NCBI RefSeq assembly: GCF_023520895.1
Contig: NZ_CP026029.1
Location: forward strand, 124,001-188,000
Direction of reading: 5' to 3'
DNA length: 64,000 nt
Origin: Paenibacillus sp. PK3_47
Lineage (GTDB): Bacteria > Bacillota > Bacilli > Paenibacillales > Paenibacillaceae
The notes under the pieces were generated by a model. The model did not search any database. It worked only from the letters and a program-made list of their open reading frames with translations, and was not told the DNA's origin. Position 1 is the first letter of the stretch. The number at the start of each line of letters is the position of its first letter. This document shows, in pieces, positions 16,431-26,081 of this stretch. Both the position numbers and the translations under genes were made by a program.

Positions 16431-17462
16431 TCAGAACCCCTCAAGCACTACCTTGCCTACGGTCCGGCCGGTTTCGAGCATAGCATGCGCCTTACGCAGG
16501 TTCGCCGCATTGATCGGTTCGAGCTTTTCTGTTGTAGTGGTAGTGATCACGCCTGCATTCACCAGCCGGGACACTTCATTCAGCAGCTTATGCTGTTCAA
16601 TCATATCCGCTGTCTGGTAGGTGGAACGTGTGAACATCAGCTCCCAGACGAAGGTAACACTTTTGTTCTTGAGCAGGGTGAGATTAAGCAGTTCATCTGT
16701 CTCGACAATCGAGCAGATTTTCCCTTGCGGTGCGATGACCTCCGCCATGCTGTTCCAGTGTTTCTCGGTGCTGTTCAGGCACAGCACGTAGTCCACCTGT
16801 TCAAATCCGGCAGTCTGCAGCTGGGGAAGGAAGTCTTCAAAGTGGTTGATGACATGGTCGGCACCTTGCTTTCTAGCCCAATCCGCCGATTCCGGACGGG
16901 AAGCTGTACCGATAACCGTCAGGCCCGCATGTTTGGCCAGCTGAGTAGCGATGGAACCGACACCGCCGGCAGCGCCGATGATGAGTATCGTCCGGCCTGT
17001 ATTATTCTCCTTGTGATCGGATACGCCCAGCCGGTCGTACAAGCTTTCCCATGCGGTTATCGCGGTCAGCGGAAGTGCAGCAGCCTGGGCGAAATCAAGG
17101 GATTCCGGTTTTGAGCCTACGATCCGTTCATCAACCAGATGGTATTCACTGTTCCCGCCCGGACGTGTGATACTCCCCGCATAATAAACCTCGTCACCGG
17201 GACTGAATAAGGTGCATTCCTCCCCGACCTGCTCCACCACACCGGCTACGTCCCAGCCCAGCACTTTAGGCGTGCTCTCGGTCCGGTTCTTTGGCGCACG
17301 CACTTTGACGTCTACCGGATTCACAGAAATGGCGATTACTTTGACAAGAATATCCCTGCCTGTTGGAACCGGCTTTTCAATCTCTGTGTCGATCAGACTT
17401 TCCGGGTCACCGATAGGTAGATATTTCAACAATCCTACAGCTTTCATGGTTCCTTGTGTCAT
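16431..17462 (-). CDS. Zinc-type alcohol dehydrogenase-like / quinone oxidoreductase (MDR family)
   Basis: 343 residues of the medium-chain reductase superfamily: GroES-like N-terminus (KAVGLLKYLPIGDPESL, VNPVDVKVRAP, GWDVAGVVEQVG) and Rossmann domain with ILIIGAAGGVGSIATQLAKHAG (NADPH loop GxxGGVG). The catalytic and structural zinc cysteines of true alcohol dehydrogenases are absent, so this is a zinc-free member of the zinc-binding-alcohol-dehydrogenase-like branch, likely an NADPH-dependent reductase of quinones or enals. AGGAGA lies nine bases before ATG 17462; the longer start at 17486 would place that site inside the gene. It is transcribed alone from the promoter at 17517-17545. Confidence 0.85.
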   Translation of the reverse strand: MTQGTMKAVGLLKYLPIGDPESLIDTEIEKPVPTGRDILVKVIAISVNPVDVKVRAPKNRTESTPKVLGWDVAGVVEQVGEECTLFSPGDEVYYAGSITRPGGNSEYHLVDERIVGSKPESLDFAQAAALPLTAITAWESLYDRLGVSDHKENNTGRTILIIGAAGGVGSIATQLAKHAGLTVIGTASRPESADWARKQGADHVINHFEDFLPQLQTAGFEQVDYVLCLNSTEKHWNSMAEVIAPQGKICSIVETDELLNLTLLKNKSVTFVWELMFTRSTYQTADMIEQHKLLNEVSRLVNAGVITTTTTEKLEPINAANLRKAHAMLETGRTVGKVVLEGF

Positions 17463-17516
17463 CGCAATGCATCTCCTTATAGTCAATGTACTTTCTAATA
17501 GTTACCTCATGCATTT

Positions 17517-17545
17517 AGTATAGGGTATACATGCCATTTCGTTAA
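17517..17545 (-). promoter_or_regulatory. SigA-type promoter of the dehydrogenase gene
   Basis: On the minus strand TTAACG, a 17-bp spacer, then TATACT, ending 55 bp before ATG 17462. Confidence 0.6.
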
Positions 17546-17603
17546 GAACGCACAATAATGTAAGATAGTATCAATTTGTATACTGATAGACTGCGCCTGA
17601 TCA

Positions 17604-18734
17604 TTACTCTGCCTGCTTGACGTTAGAACCGGTGACCGGTTCCGGCCCCAGCTTTACCAGCAGGGTGGCAATCAGAGCGATCAGAAACCCGGCAGCACAG
17701 GATATCAGAAACCCGCCGAATCCGGGTCCCAGATACGCCGGCAGAGTCGCCAGCCCCGGAAAAGCGAAGGAAATCGCCGATGCGCCGAACATCCCAACCA
17801 TCGCGCCGCCGATCCCTCCCGCGCAGCAGACAATAATCATCGGCTTGCGCAGGGGCAGGTTCACGCCGAACATCGCAGGCTCGGTAACTCCGAACAAAGC
17901 CGAAATGGAGGCGGACAGGCTCAGGGTTTTGAACTTTTTGTCTCTGGCCTTGATGAACACCGCAAATGCCGCTCCTGCCTGCGCGAAGGCAGCCGGACCC
18001 ATCAGCGCCAGCAGCGTATCCGAACCGTTCAGGCTGATATTGTTAATCGCCAGCGGCACCAGGCTCCAGTGCAGGCCGAAGATGACCATAGGCTGAATAA
18101 TAGCTCCGATAACCAAACCTGCCCCTGCCGGACTGAGGTTATATACAAGACTGTAGCCCTGTGCAAGCACATCCCCGGCAAATGTACCCATCGGACCGAA
18201 CACCAGCAGCGTGACAGCGGACACTACCACAATAGAGATAAGCGGGGTAAAGAAGTCACGAATCACTTCGGGCAGTATTTTGACACAGAACCGTTCAACA
18301 TAGACCAACAAGCCTGCGGCGAGAATAATCGGTATGGCACTCGCGGGATAATTGACGGGAGTAATCCCCATGCCCAAAAACTGTATCGTCTCTTTGTCTG
18401 CAAAAAATGTGGTCAGATCCGGATATAACAGTACCCCCGCGATTACAACAGCCGTAAACGGATTAGCCCCGAATTTACGGGCAGACGTGTATGCCAGCAG
18501 AATAGGAAGATAGTAGAACAGGCTGTCTGCCATGGCATTCAGCACCGTATACGTTCCTTCTGTCTTGCTGATGAACTCCAGCGCCACTGCGCCAGCGAGT
18601 AGTCCCTTCATGATCCCCGCTGCACTAAGAATATTGACAATGGGCAAAAAGATCCCGGAAATGCCGTCAATAATCATATCTACAAAACGCTTAATGGACT
18701 GCTTATCGGATGCTGCCTGTTTATGTATTTTCAT
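17604..18734 (-). CDS. Orphan PTS EIIC permease domain, beta-glucoside/sucrose class
   Basis: 376 residues, polytopic membrane protein equivalent to the IIC domain of BglP/SacP-type transporters: RFVDMIIDGISGIFLPIVNILSAAGIMKGLLAG at the start, GLHWSLVPLAINN, and FGVTEPAMFGVNLPLRKPM, the conserved GITEP-type sugar loop. The family is normally about 600 residues as IIB-IIC-IIA or IIC fused to IIB. Here both phosphoryl-transfer domains are missing and no cognate gene lies nearby, so it must borrow IIA/IIB partners or work differently. Start 18734 follows AGGTG; upstream in-frame codons are not protein-like. Confidence 0.85.
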   Translation of the reverse strand: MKIHKQAASDKQSIKRFVDMIIDGISGIFLPIVNILSAAGIMKGLLAGAVALEFISKTEGTYTVLNAMADSLFYYLPILLAYTSARKFGANPFTAVVIAGVLLYPDLTTFFADKETIQFLGMGITPVNYPASAIPIILAAGLLVYVERFCVKILPEVIRDFFTPLISIVVVSAVTLLVFGPMGTFAGDVLAQGYSLVYNLSPAGAGLVIGAIIQPMVIFGLHWSLVPLAINNISLNGSDTLLALMGPAAFAQAGAAFAVFIKARDKKFKTLSLSASISALFGVTEPAMFGVNLPLRKPMIIVCCAGGIGGAMVGMFGASAISFAFPGLATLPAYLGPGFGGFLISCAAGFLIALIATLLVKLGPEPVTGSNVKQAE

Positions 18735-18802
18735 ATGAATCACCTGTATCCTTCGCTTATGATCCGGTCTGCGCCGGTACCGCATCCAGTCACCCTTCCA
18801 GC

Positions 18803-18860
18803 CAAAAAAAGACCCGTAAGGATGCCGCTTCTTTCACAGCTATCATCTTACGGGTCTTTG
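18803..18860 (-). terminator. Terminator of the ABC-F gene
   Basis: AAAGACCCGTAAG.ATG pairs with CATCTTACGGGTCTTT (18808-18824 with 18844-18859). On the minus strand a run of seven T follows. Confidence 0.8.
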
Positions 18861-18887
18861 TCACCGGCAACCAGTGCCGGAGCCGGA

Positions 18888-20444
18888 TTAGAATACCTTT
18901 GTAGTCCACGATTCGCAGTTCCATGTTTCGGTTACGATATCGCGGTAAAATTCAGGTTCGTGGGAAATGAGCAGAATGCTGCCTTTATACGCTTTGAGCG
19001 CACGCTGCAGCTCGTCCTTCGCATCCACATCAAGGTGGTTGGTAGGCTCATCCAGTACCAGCAGGTTCGTCTCTCGGTTGATCAGCTTGCAAAGACGGAC
19101 TTTGGCCTTCTCGCCGCCGCTCAGAACCGCGATCTTGCTCTCGATGTGCTTTGTCGTCAGGCCGCATTTGGCCAGTGCCGCACGGATTTCAAACTGGGTA
19201 TAGGAAGGGAACTCGTTCCAGATCTCTTCAATACACGTATTGTAGTTCGCTTCCTTCATTTCCTGCTCGAAATAACCGATCTCCAAGAGATCGCCAAGCT
19301 TGACCGAACCGGAAATGGCCGGAATCTGGCCGAGAATGCTGCGCAGGAGCGTGGTTTTACCAATACCGTTCGCCCCGACCAGGGCAATCTTCTGTCCGCG
19401 TTCCATCCGCAGATTCAGCGGGCGTGACAGCGGGGAATCATAACCGATTACCAGCTCATTCGTCTCAAAAATCAGCTTGCCCGAAGTACGTGCATCCTTG
19501 AAGTTGAACTGCGGCTTCGGCTTTTCCTTGGCCAGCTCGATGACATCCATCTTATCCAGCTTCTTCTGCCGGGACATGGCCATGTTACGTGTAGCGACAC
19601 TCGCCTTATTGCGGGCCACAAAATCCTTCAGATCAGCAATTTCCTGCTGCTGGCGTTTGAAGGCAGACTCCAGCTGCTGCTTCTTGGCCTCGTACACCTG
19701 CTGGAAATAGTCATAGTCACCCACGTAACGGCTCAGCGACTGATTCTCCATGTGGTAGATCAGGTTGATTACGCTGTTCAGGAACGGAATATCGTGGGAA
19801 ATCAGAATGAAGGCATTCTCGTATTCCTGCAGGTAGCGTTTCAGCCATACAATGTGCTGCTCGTCCAGATAGTTCGTAGGCTCGTCAAGGAGCAGGATGT
19901 CCGGCTTCTCCAGCAGCAGCTTGGCAAGCAGTACCTTTGTCCGCTGTCCTCCGCTGAGATCGTGAACATCCTTATCCAGGCCAATATCCGTGAGACCGAG
20001 ACCGCGCGCAGTTTCGTCGATTTTGGCATCGATCATATAAAAATCCTGGTTCGTCAGCGTATCCTGAATGGTTCCGACATCCTCCAGCAGCTGCTCCAGC
20101 TCCTCGGGGGTTACGTCTCCCATCCTGCCGTACATGTCATTCATTTCCTGCTCCATATCGAACAGATACTGGAACGCCCCGCGCAGCACATCACGGATCG
20201 ATTGACCCTTGGTAAGCACCGCATGCTGGTCCAGGTAACCGGTACGCACACGTTTGGCCCATTCGACTTTGCCGTCGTCCGGCTGCAGCTTGCCTGTGAT
20301 GATGTTCATGAAGGTGGATTTACCTTCTCCGTTGGCGCCGATCAGACCGATATGTTCGCCTTTCAGCAGGCGGAAGGATACATCGTTAAAAATCGCACGG
20401 TCCCCAAAACCGTGACTGAGACGTTCTACATTTAATATGCTCAT
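18888..20444 (-). CDS. ABC-F family ATPase (ribosome-associated)
   Basis: 518 residues, two ABC domains and no membrane segments. First domain: GANGEGKST, LSGGQRTKVLLAKLL, LLLDEPTNYLD. The linker has a basic coiled helix (QQVYEAKKQQLESAFKRQQQEI) followed by NKASVATRNMAMSRQKKLDKMD. Second domain: GANGIGKTT, LSGGEKAKVRLCKLI, LVLDEPTNHLD. This is the ABC-F plan of soluble factors that act at the ribosomal E site (EttA/YdiF/YkpA class) and includes antibiotic-resistance members; which class cannot be decided. The start MSILNVERLSHGF at 20444 is favoured over ATG 20513, whose extra residues do not fit the family. Confidence 0.9.
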   Translation of the reverse strand: MSILNVERLSHGFGDRAIFNDVSFRLLKGEHIGLIGANGEGKSTFMNIITGKLQPDDGKVEWAKRVRTGYLDQHAVLTKGQSIRDVLRGAFQYLFDMEQEMNDMYGRMGDVTPEELEQLLEDVGTIQDTLTNQDFYMIDAKIDETARGLGLTDIGLDKDVHDLSGGQRTKVLLAKLLLEKPDILLLDEPTNYLDEQHIVWLKRYLQEYENAFILISHDIPFLNSVINLIYHMENQSLSRYVGDYDYFQQVYEAKKQQLESAFKRQQQEIADLKDFVARNKASVATRNMAMSRQKKLDKMDVIELAKEKPKPQFNFKDARTSGKLIFETNELVIGYDSPLSRPLNLRMERGQKIALVGANGIGKTTLLRSILGQIPAISGSVKLGDLLEIGYFEQEMKEANYNTCIEEIWNEFPSYTQFEIRAALAKCGLTTKHIESKIAVLSGGEKAKVRLCKLINRETNLLVLDEPTNHLDVDAKDELQRALKAYKGSILLISHEPEFYRDIVTETWNCESWTTKVF

Positions 20445-20557
20445 GAAATTAACACCTTTTCCTTTATACTGTATACTCGTCATATTATAAAGGTTAAAGC
20501 GCCACAACTCCATACGGTTTGAAAAAAGCTTGCAAAAATTTATACGGTTTCTGTACC

Positions 20558-21448
20558 TTACCGCACGTTTGGCTTCAAAGCGGCAATCCGCTGCCCGATG
20601 CGCGGAAACAGTCCGAAAGCATTCCTGTAGAACACCTCATCATGATGCTGCTCCGGCACGAGCCGGCGGACAAATTCCGCATACAGGTCAATCGGTGCAA
20701 GCGGCCAGTCGGTGCCGAACAGCATTTTGTCATAGTGGTCAGAGTACACCAGCGCCCGGCGGAAATGGTCCATGAACAAGGGTTCATTCATGAACCGCTC
20801 GAAATGGGGCCGGTCCCCGACGACCAGGCCGGACAGATCGGCATACACATTGGGGTTCTTCGCGACCACTTCGGCCGCATCCATCACCCAGGGATCCCCG
20901 AGATGGCAGATCATAAAATTCACGTTACGCCGCTGAAAGGCAAGCTCGTCTACGGTAAGCGGATGTGAGTACTTCAGCAGTCCGTTCATGGAATAGGTAT
21001 CTCCTGTATGAATGACCACGGGCACGTTATACCTGGCTGCCAGCTCGTAGACCGGTGCATAAATCGCGTCATAGACATAATGGTGATAATATCCTGCGTA
21101 CAGCTTGATGCCTGCTACTTCGGGAGCCTGCAGCCGCGCTTCGATCCGGTCCAGCTCCTCCAGGGCACTCTCCCCGTTCAGCCGGTTTGGATTGATCCCC
21201 ACACACTCCATTAAGAAAGGCGGCACACTGTCTTCGAGATCAAGCCGCATCGGATTGGGCGAAGCAGAATCGGGGAAGGCTCCTCTGGTCTGCTCCGTAA
21301 CTCCCATGCCGATACCCATTATGACGTCGTTCTTATCGAACTCCGCCTTAAGACCGGCAGCGGAATAATCGACCTTGGACAAGTTCAGCGCCGTCTGGTG
21401 GAAGCTGTCAATGTCTGATAAATGAATATGGATATCAATGATCGGCAC
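20558..21448 (-). CDS. Amidohydrolase-2 family metal-dependent hydrolase
   Basis: 296 residues, TIM-barrel amidohydrolase (PF04909). Metal ligands: H7 and H9 in IIDIHIHLSD, VVIHTGDTY, FMICHLGDPW and the strand-8 Asp in MLFGTDWPLAPID. GTG 21448 is chosen because AAGGAGAG sits just upstream; ATG 21466 overlaps that site. It overlaps the end of the GNAT fusion gene by 14 bases and is probably translated with it. Related enzymes hydrolyse or decarboxylate cyclic or aromatic acids and lactones; substrate here is unknown. Confidence 0.82.
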   Translation of the reverse strand: MPIIDIHIHLSDIDSFHQTALNLSKVDYSAAGLKAEFDKNDVIMGIGMGVTEQTRGAFPDSASPNPMRLDLEDSVPPFLMECVGINPNRLNGESALEELDRIEARLQAPEVAGIKLYAGYYHHYVYDAIYAPVYELAARYNVPVVIHTGDTYSMNGLLKYSHPLTVDELAFQRRNVNFMICHLGDPWVMDAAEVVAKNPNVYADLSGLVVGDRPHFERFMNEPLFMDHFRRALVYSDHYDKMLFGTDWPLAPIDLYAEFVRRLVPEQHHDEVFYRNAFGLFPRIGQRIAALKPNVR

Positions 21449-24400
21449 TGTGACTCTCCTTTTCATCCACAGGATTAGTAAATTTAAGCTTCAGAAGGGC
21501 CCGCACATCTGCCAATTGAACAGGAATTTGGCCCAGAATCAGGAAGGTCGGCTCTGTCCAGACCGTTTCTCCGCTCCGTATGGACAGCGGATGTTCTATA
21601 TTATGTGAGAATACTTTGTTATTCACATAGACTGAGGCCTGCTGGCTGGGATAGCTGTGTACCAGATGCAGCATATCCTTGCGCTTAGCTGTACCGATCC
21701 GGATGATTCCTCTGGTATCAAGCTCCGCCTCAACAGTTCCCAGAAGGAATTTCCCCTCACCCGGGAGCTCAAACCAGTTGTCTGCAAAGACAGGCGAAGG
21801 CTGGAAATAGCTTTCTTCGGATAAGGAAAACCAGGGCAGAAGATGCCCGCTTCCATTGGTCACCGAATGCAGGATACAGAGTACGGGAACGCCTGGCAGC
21901 ATAAGATAGTGCTGATCGACGATAATTCCCCGTCCCGACTGCTGTTTTTCTATAGAAGTGGTCAGCCGCAGCCCTTCCCAGACATTGCCCTGGGCATCCT
22001 GTTTCTTCACAAAGACTGTATGTCTCGGCTCCTCCTGGCGGCTGAACCCGCCGATACCGGGAATACTCACGCCGAGCCCGCCATGCCAGGGATTCCACCA
22101 GGAGCGCGGCTGTGCGATCGGATAGGAGCTGTCCAGCCATTCCATATCATGAAGCTTCAGTGAATGCACAACATTTCCGAATTCCGGGGCCGCCGCAATT
22201 GAGATCACGCCATTGCTGACGGTATAGACCGGTCCTGCATGGGCCGGACCTTCTTCAATTGTACATTTTACAGCTTCAGCCGATTGCGGGAACCATAGAC
22301 CAGACCGTTCTTGAATGCGGTCCTCTCCCATGTACAAGGCTCTAACCTTCTGTGTGGACCGGCCATCATCCGGCAATTCAATTGCCTCAGAAGACAGGCC
22401 AAAATCGGCAGAGCGCAAATTCTGCTCCGTGGTAAACACAGTATGGGCTGCTTTATATTCTTCTTGGCCATCCTGCTGTACATAAAGCTCAAGACTGCCG
22501 GCAAGCGGGGTCATCTTTCTTTCGGTAAGCTCAGCCTGGAGCCTGCCAGCCGCAAAAGGATTGCCTCCGCCAAGCGTAAGCTCCAGATGATCGTCCAGTA
22601 CCGGCACGGTATTCTCCCGCTGTTTCCGGGCATAAGCGCGGAAGTCTGACCACTTGGGAAAAGTGTTCAACGCAAACACCATGGCTGTTGTCCGGATGGA
22701 CTCTCCTGCCGGAATCACGCCCAGTTCATGCTCAAGCCCAAGGGTATACTCCGGACGGCTCAGCTTAAGGGATGGGTCCCAGCAAATTCCGCAGGTCACA
22801 TTCTCCTCCTTGCAGAACAGCCAGTTCTCTGTGATTTGGGCACTGTCCCAGTATCCCGGATCACCGGAATACGCATCGCCCATATCCACATAACGTCCCT
22901 GATAAGGCAGAATAAGCCGTTTGCCGTAAAAACCAAAGCTGGTCAATACAAACACTTTCTCTTCGCGGGCTGCGCTGCCTGTATTGCCTACTTCATAATA
23001 AAACTCGGTAATCCCGCTTGCGGACAGTTTCGCCACCATTGTGATCATAAGATCCGGAAAGTCATCAGAGTCGTAGACCACCTCAAGGACCTGGGCATCA
23101 CCTTCACTATATACCTTCGCCGCTCTGGCCTGTTTCTTGGACAGTTCTTCCGAGAAAGGCTTGCCCAGCCGCGGGAAGGCCAGCCAAAAGCTGTGGCGGG
23201 AGCCGGTATATTCAACCCACATGACATTATCGATTCTGCTCATATGAAGGGAGTATGGACCGTTTACAGCAACCCACTGATCGCCTGACTGCCCGCCAAA
23301 GCGGCCTTGGCTTCCTTTGAAGAGGACAGATAATTTGCTTGTAAATAAGACTGCTGTATGACCGGCAGGAGTGGCAGTCACCAGGGCGTCCTTGGTGTAA
23401 AGGCCGTAAGAACGCAGGCTGAAGGGTACCGGAATAGAAGCTTTGCCTTTTGCCTGAACCTTGAACCGGATGGTCTGTTCGCCCCACTCCAGGAATTCTT
23501 CCTCAGGCAGTTCAAAAGCAAACTCCGCCTCACAGTCATAACTGTTCTCCACATTCAGATACAGCTCCGCAGGAAGCCCCGGATACAGTTCCCGGGCCGG
23601 CAAGACCATACTCATCTTCACCGGAAATTTAGGTGCGATGCCAATGCCGAATTCTGCCCGTCTGCCGCCGATAATCCAGCTGCTCCGGACAGCAGGGTGG
23701 GTCTTCTTCTCATTCTGTTCTTCCAGAACAGGCCCCAGCCTGTAGTCCCCCTCCACCACAACGGATTCACCGGGAGCAAGTGTATAGGCTGCAGTCAGCC
23801 CAAAGGTAATATTCTTGTCATTCTGTCCCTGAATTTCAACCGCCAGCTCAGAAGCGGAACGGTTCTTAATGTGATAACGAATGTTGTATGTAGAGCCAAA
23901 CACAAGATCATGGCCATCCATTTCGGTCGAGATTTCAAAGTCAGGCGTGTCAAGCGCCGTCAGTCCCCGGCCGGTTTTCTCGAATTCGGCCCGCAGGAAG
24001 AGCTCTCCCTTCTGCCAGGTGTACTCCAGAAAATCAAAGCCGCGCTCCCGGCGTCCGTCCGGCTGAAGGGCAATCTCGCGGGTGCTGTCCCCATACCAGT
24101 CCAGCTCTTCAAAGTAAGGCGCAAGCGCCTCTGTCTGCAGAACGGCGGGAATGAAATTCATCAGATGAACGTAGCTTTCATTCTTTTCCCAGAAGAAGCC
24201 GCATTTCTTGTACATCGGCACGGCCTTGGTATTGCCTGCCCAGGTGAACAGATCCAGCCGCGGCCAGCCGAGTTCGACAGTCCTGCGGACAGCGTGCAGA
24301 ATCAGATTGCGGCCCACCTTGTGACCGTGATAATCCGGCCGGACATTCAGCAGAGGAACGTATAATGCCCCTTCATCCTGGCGGTAGTGCGCAAAGCTGC

Positions 24401-24611
24401 AGAAGCCGACCACTTCCCTGCCGGCAACAGCAAGAAAGACATGTAAATGGGAGGATGCTTCCATTTCCCGGCGTACGGTGTCTTCGGTTCTCTGATTGGT
24501 GCCGCCGCCCCAGCTTTCGCTGCTGCGGTTCCACATTTCAGCCAGCGCGCCTGCGTAGGAAGGATCATATTCTATGATGTGTACTGTGTCGGTAATCGTA
24601 TTTGTTGTCAT
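21435..24611 (-). CDS. GNAT acetyltransferase fused to a very large beta-rich C-terminal region
   Basis: 1058 residues. The first 165 are a GNAT domain (VFLAVAGREVVGFCSFAHY, then the acetyl-CoA loop VRPDYHGHKVGRNLILHA, and NTKAVPMYKKCGFFWEK). The remaining 890 residues are beta-strand-rich and include blocks such as PGESVVVEGDYRLGP and, from about 810, a module beginning GPVYTVSNGVISIAAAPEFGNVVHSLKLHDMEW that recalls carbohydrate-mutarotase or glycosidase accessory sandwiches. There is no signal peptide or membrane segment, so the protein should be cytoplasmic despite its extracellular-looking domains. The next gene is an amidohydrolase overlapping by 14 bases. Function not known; acetylation of a sugar-linked or peptide substrate is only a guess. 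Confidence 0.75.
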   Translation of the reverse strand: MTTNTITDTVHIIEYDPSYAGALAEMWNRSSESWGGGTNQRTEDTVRREMEASSHLHVFLAVAGREVVGFCSFAHYRQDEGALYVPLLNVRPDYHGHKVGRNLILHAVRRTVELGWPRLDLFTWAGNTKAVPMYKKCGFFWEKNESYVHLMNFIPAVLQTEALAPYFEELDWYGDSTREIALQPDGRRERGFDFLEYTWQKGELFLRAEFEKTGRGLTALDTPDFEISTEMDGHDLVFGSTYNIRYHIKNRSASELAVEIQGQNDKNITFGLTAAYTLAPGESVVVEGDYRLGPVLEEQNEKKTHPAVRSSWIIGGRRAEFGIGIAPKFPVKMSMVLPARELYPGLPAELYLNVENSYDCEAEFAFELPEEEFLEWGEQTIRFKVQAKGKASIPVPFSLRSYGLYTKDALVTATPAGHTAVLFTSKLSVLFKGSQGRFGGQSGDQWVAVNGPYSLHMSRIDNVMWVEYTGSRHSFWLAFPRLGKPFSEELSKKQARAAKVYSEGDAQVLEVVYDSDDFPDLMITMVAKLSASGITEFYYEVGNTGSAAREEKVFVLTSFGFYGKRLILPYQGRYVDMGDAYSGDPGYWDSAQITENWLFCKEENVTCGICWDPSLKLSRPEYTLGLEHELGVIPAGESIRTTAMVFALNTFPKWSDFRAYARKQRENTVPVLDDHLELTLGGGNPFAAGRLQAELTERKMTPLAGSLELYVQQDGQEEYKAAHTVFTTEQNLRSADFGLSSEAIELPDDGRSTQKVRALYMGEDRIQERSGLWFPQSAEAVKCTIEEGPAHAGPVYTVSNGVISIAAAPEFGNVVHSLKLHDMEWLDSSYPIAQPRSWWNPWHGGLGVSIPGIGGFSRQEEPRHTVFVKKQDAQGNVWEGLRLTTSIEKQQSGRGIIVDQHYLMLPGVPVLCILHSVTNGSGHLLPWFSLSEESYFQPSPVFADNWFELPGEGKFLLGTVEAELDTRGIIRIGTAKRKDMLHLVHSYPSQQASVYVNNKVFSHNIEHPLSIRSGETVWTEPTFLILGQIPVQLADVRALLKLKFTNPVDEKESHSADH

Positions 24612-24770
24612 GAGTTCAACTCCTTACCTCAAATGAGAGGATGTAATCAGCTGCGGCAGAGCAAATCCAGCCCTATAAGCCCTTATTATACAATTTACTG
24701 GAAAATATTACGAGGTAACAAATGCTTATAATCAAACAGAACCTTACAGCATATCCGGGGCAAATTGAAA

Positions 24771-24812
24771 CAGCGGCAGCCGGGGACCGTATAAAGCCCT
24801 GAACTGCCGCTG
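24771..24812 (-). terminator. Hairpin after the small membrane protein gene
   Basis: CAGCGGCAG pairs perfectly with CTGCCGCTG across a 24-base loop; on the minus strand TTTCAATTT follows. Moderate terminator. Confidence 0.55.
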
Positions 24813-24828
24813 CGGTATGGATACAAGG

Positions 24829-25281
24829 TTAACTCTCTCTTTTCTGTCCGAAATACATTAAATGATAGATAACAATCTGAAAGAACAGAAAGATCATCGC
24901 TGCTGTTGTTGACACCAAAATATAGTAGGATATGAACTCGGTCTTGAGGTAAAAGACAGTCACAATGGCGCCGCTGATCACTCCCAGTATAAGGTAGGTG
25001 GTCATAATGATGAATTTCCCCTTCATCCCGTTCAAACTGAAACGTTTTAGGATGACACTGTCAAAAAGAGGTGACAAGATTAATCCCATAATAATAAAAA
25101 TAAAGAAGTCCGGAACAAAATTAAAGGCAAACAGCACACTGAACGAATGATACCCTACATCCATTGTTCTTTCCGATACCGGGGTGTATACTCTCCATGA
25201 GTTATACAAACTAAAAACAATGGCCGATACAATAGCAGCTATAAATTTGATCAGCATAAATCTGTAACCGTCACTGCGCAT
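24829..25281 (-). CDS. Small four-helix membrane protein, unknown
   Basis: 150 residues with about four hydrophobic segments (LIKFIAAIVSAIVFSLY, FVPDFFIFIIMGLILSP, IIMTTYLILGVISGAIVTVFY, ILVSTTAAMIFLFFQIVIYH). GAGGGTG lies a few bases before ATG. No recognised family motif and no clear operon partner. Confidence 0.65.
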   Translation of the reverse strand: MRSDGYRFMLIKFIAAIVSAIVFSLYNSWRVYTPVSERTMDVGYHSFSVLFAFNFVPDFFIFIIMGLILSPLFDSVILKRFSLNGMKGKFIIMTTYLILGVISGAIVTVFYLKTEFISYYILVSTTAAMIFLFFQIVIYHLMYFGQKRES

Positions 25282-25428
25282 TTGTTCACCCTCTTAGCCT
25301 GTATTTGCCAGATGATTAACATTACCCACTTGAAAGTGATTTGTTTCCTGAATTATCCTGTTATATACTAAGTGGGAATTCTGTGTGAGGTTTGTCACGT
25401 CAACAAATCACAGAGATGGAGTGATACG

Positions 25429-25905
25429 ATGAGCAGAATATCCTGGAGAACCGCTTCAACGCTTCTGATAACAGCTGCAATGGCAGCAGTGCTGGGCGCA
25501 TGTTCGGACAATAATTCAGCCAATTCCGCAACAGAGACCAAAAATGCAGCAAATTCAAGCAGCGCAGCAGATTCAAAAGATACTGGCAATAACAGGCCCG
25601 AGTACTTGCCGGAAGACTTTCCGTTGCGGGATGATGCTGACATAACCAAATCTACATCGGGACAAACTGACGGCAAAAAGTCTGCACTCTTAATCTTCAC
25701 ATCCCGGGAGAAGGTAGACCAACTGGCCGAGACCTATAAAAACTATTTCCGGGATAAGGGTCTGGATGATGCGGGACAAATGATTGATGACAAGAACATC
25801 GTAATTCAAGGCTCAACGGACAAAGAGCAATGGTCTCTGATTGGCGGCGCCCTGTCTGCACAGGAAGGCACAACTGAACTGACATTAACCTGGTCTGAAT
25901 TATAA
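25429..25905 (+). CDS. Predicted lipoprotein of unknown function
   Basis: 158 residues from ATG 25429. Signal MSRISWRTASTLLITAAMAAVLGAC with lipobox LGAC, then an Asn/Ser/Ala-rich linker and a compact domain containing PEYLPEDFPLRDDADI and EKVDQLAETYKNYFRDKGL. This kind of domain is common in Paenibacillus lipoproteins of unknown role. GGAG is a few bases before the ATG; the upstream ATG at 25372 has no such site. Confidence 0.72.
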   Translation: MSRISWRTASTLLITAAMAAVLGACSDNNSANSATETKNAANSSSAADSKDTGNNRPEYLPEDFPLRDDADITKSTSGQTDGKKSALLIFTSREKVDQLAETYKNYFRDKGLDDAGQMIDDKNIVIQGSTDKEQWSLIGGALSAQEGTTELTLTWSEL

Positions 25906-25928
25906 ATAGCGGTTTTGATGAATGTCCT

Positions 25929-25959
25929 AAAAGAGCGGATTTCTCAAGACCGCTTTTTT
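25929..25959 (+). terminator. Terminator of the lipoprotein gene
   Basis: AAAAGAGCGG pairs with CCGCTTTTTT (one G-T pair) around ATTTCTCAAGA, ending in six T. Confidence 0.75.
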
Positions 25960-26081
25960 CGTATGACAGCATGCTACAGGCTCTGTGCTGGATTGGACAA
26001 ATGAGAGGGTTTTCAGGTAATCTTTTAGAGTTGAATCTGCAGCCGTCTATGTAATAGAATGAACTAATTAAAGAGAAAAGG

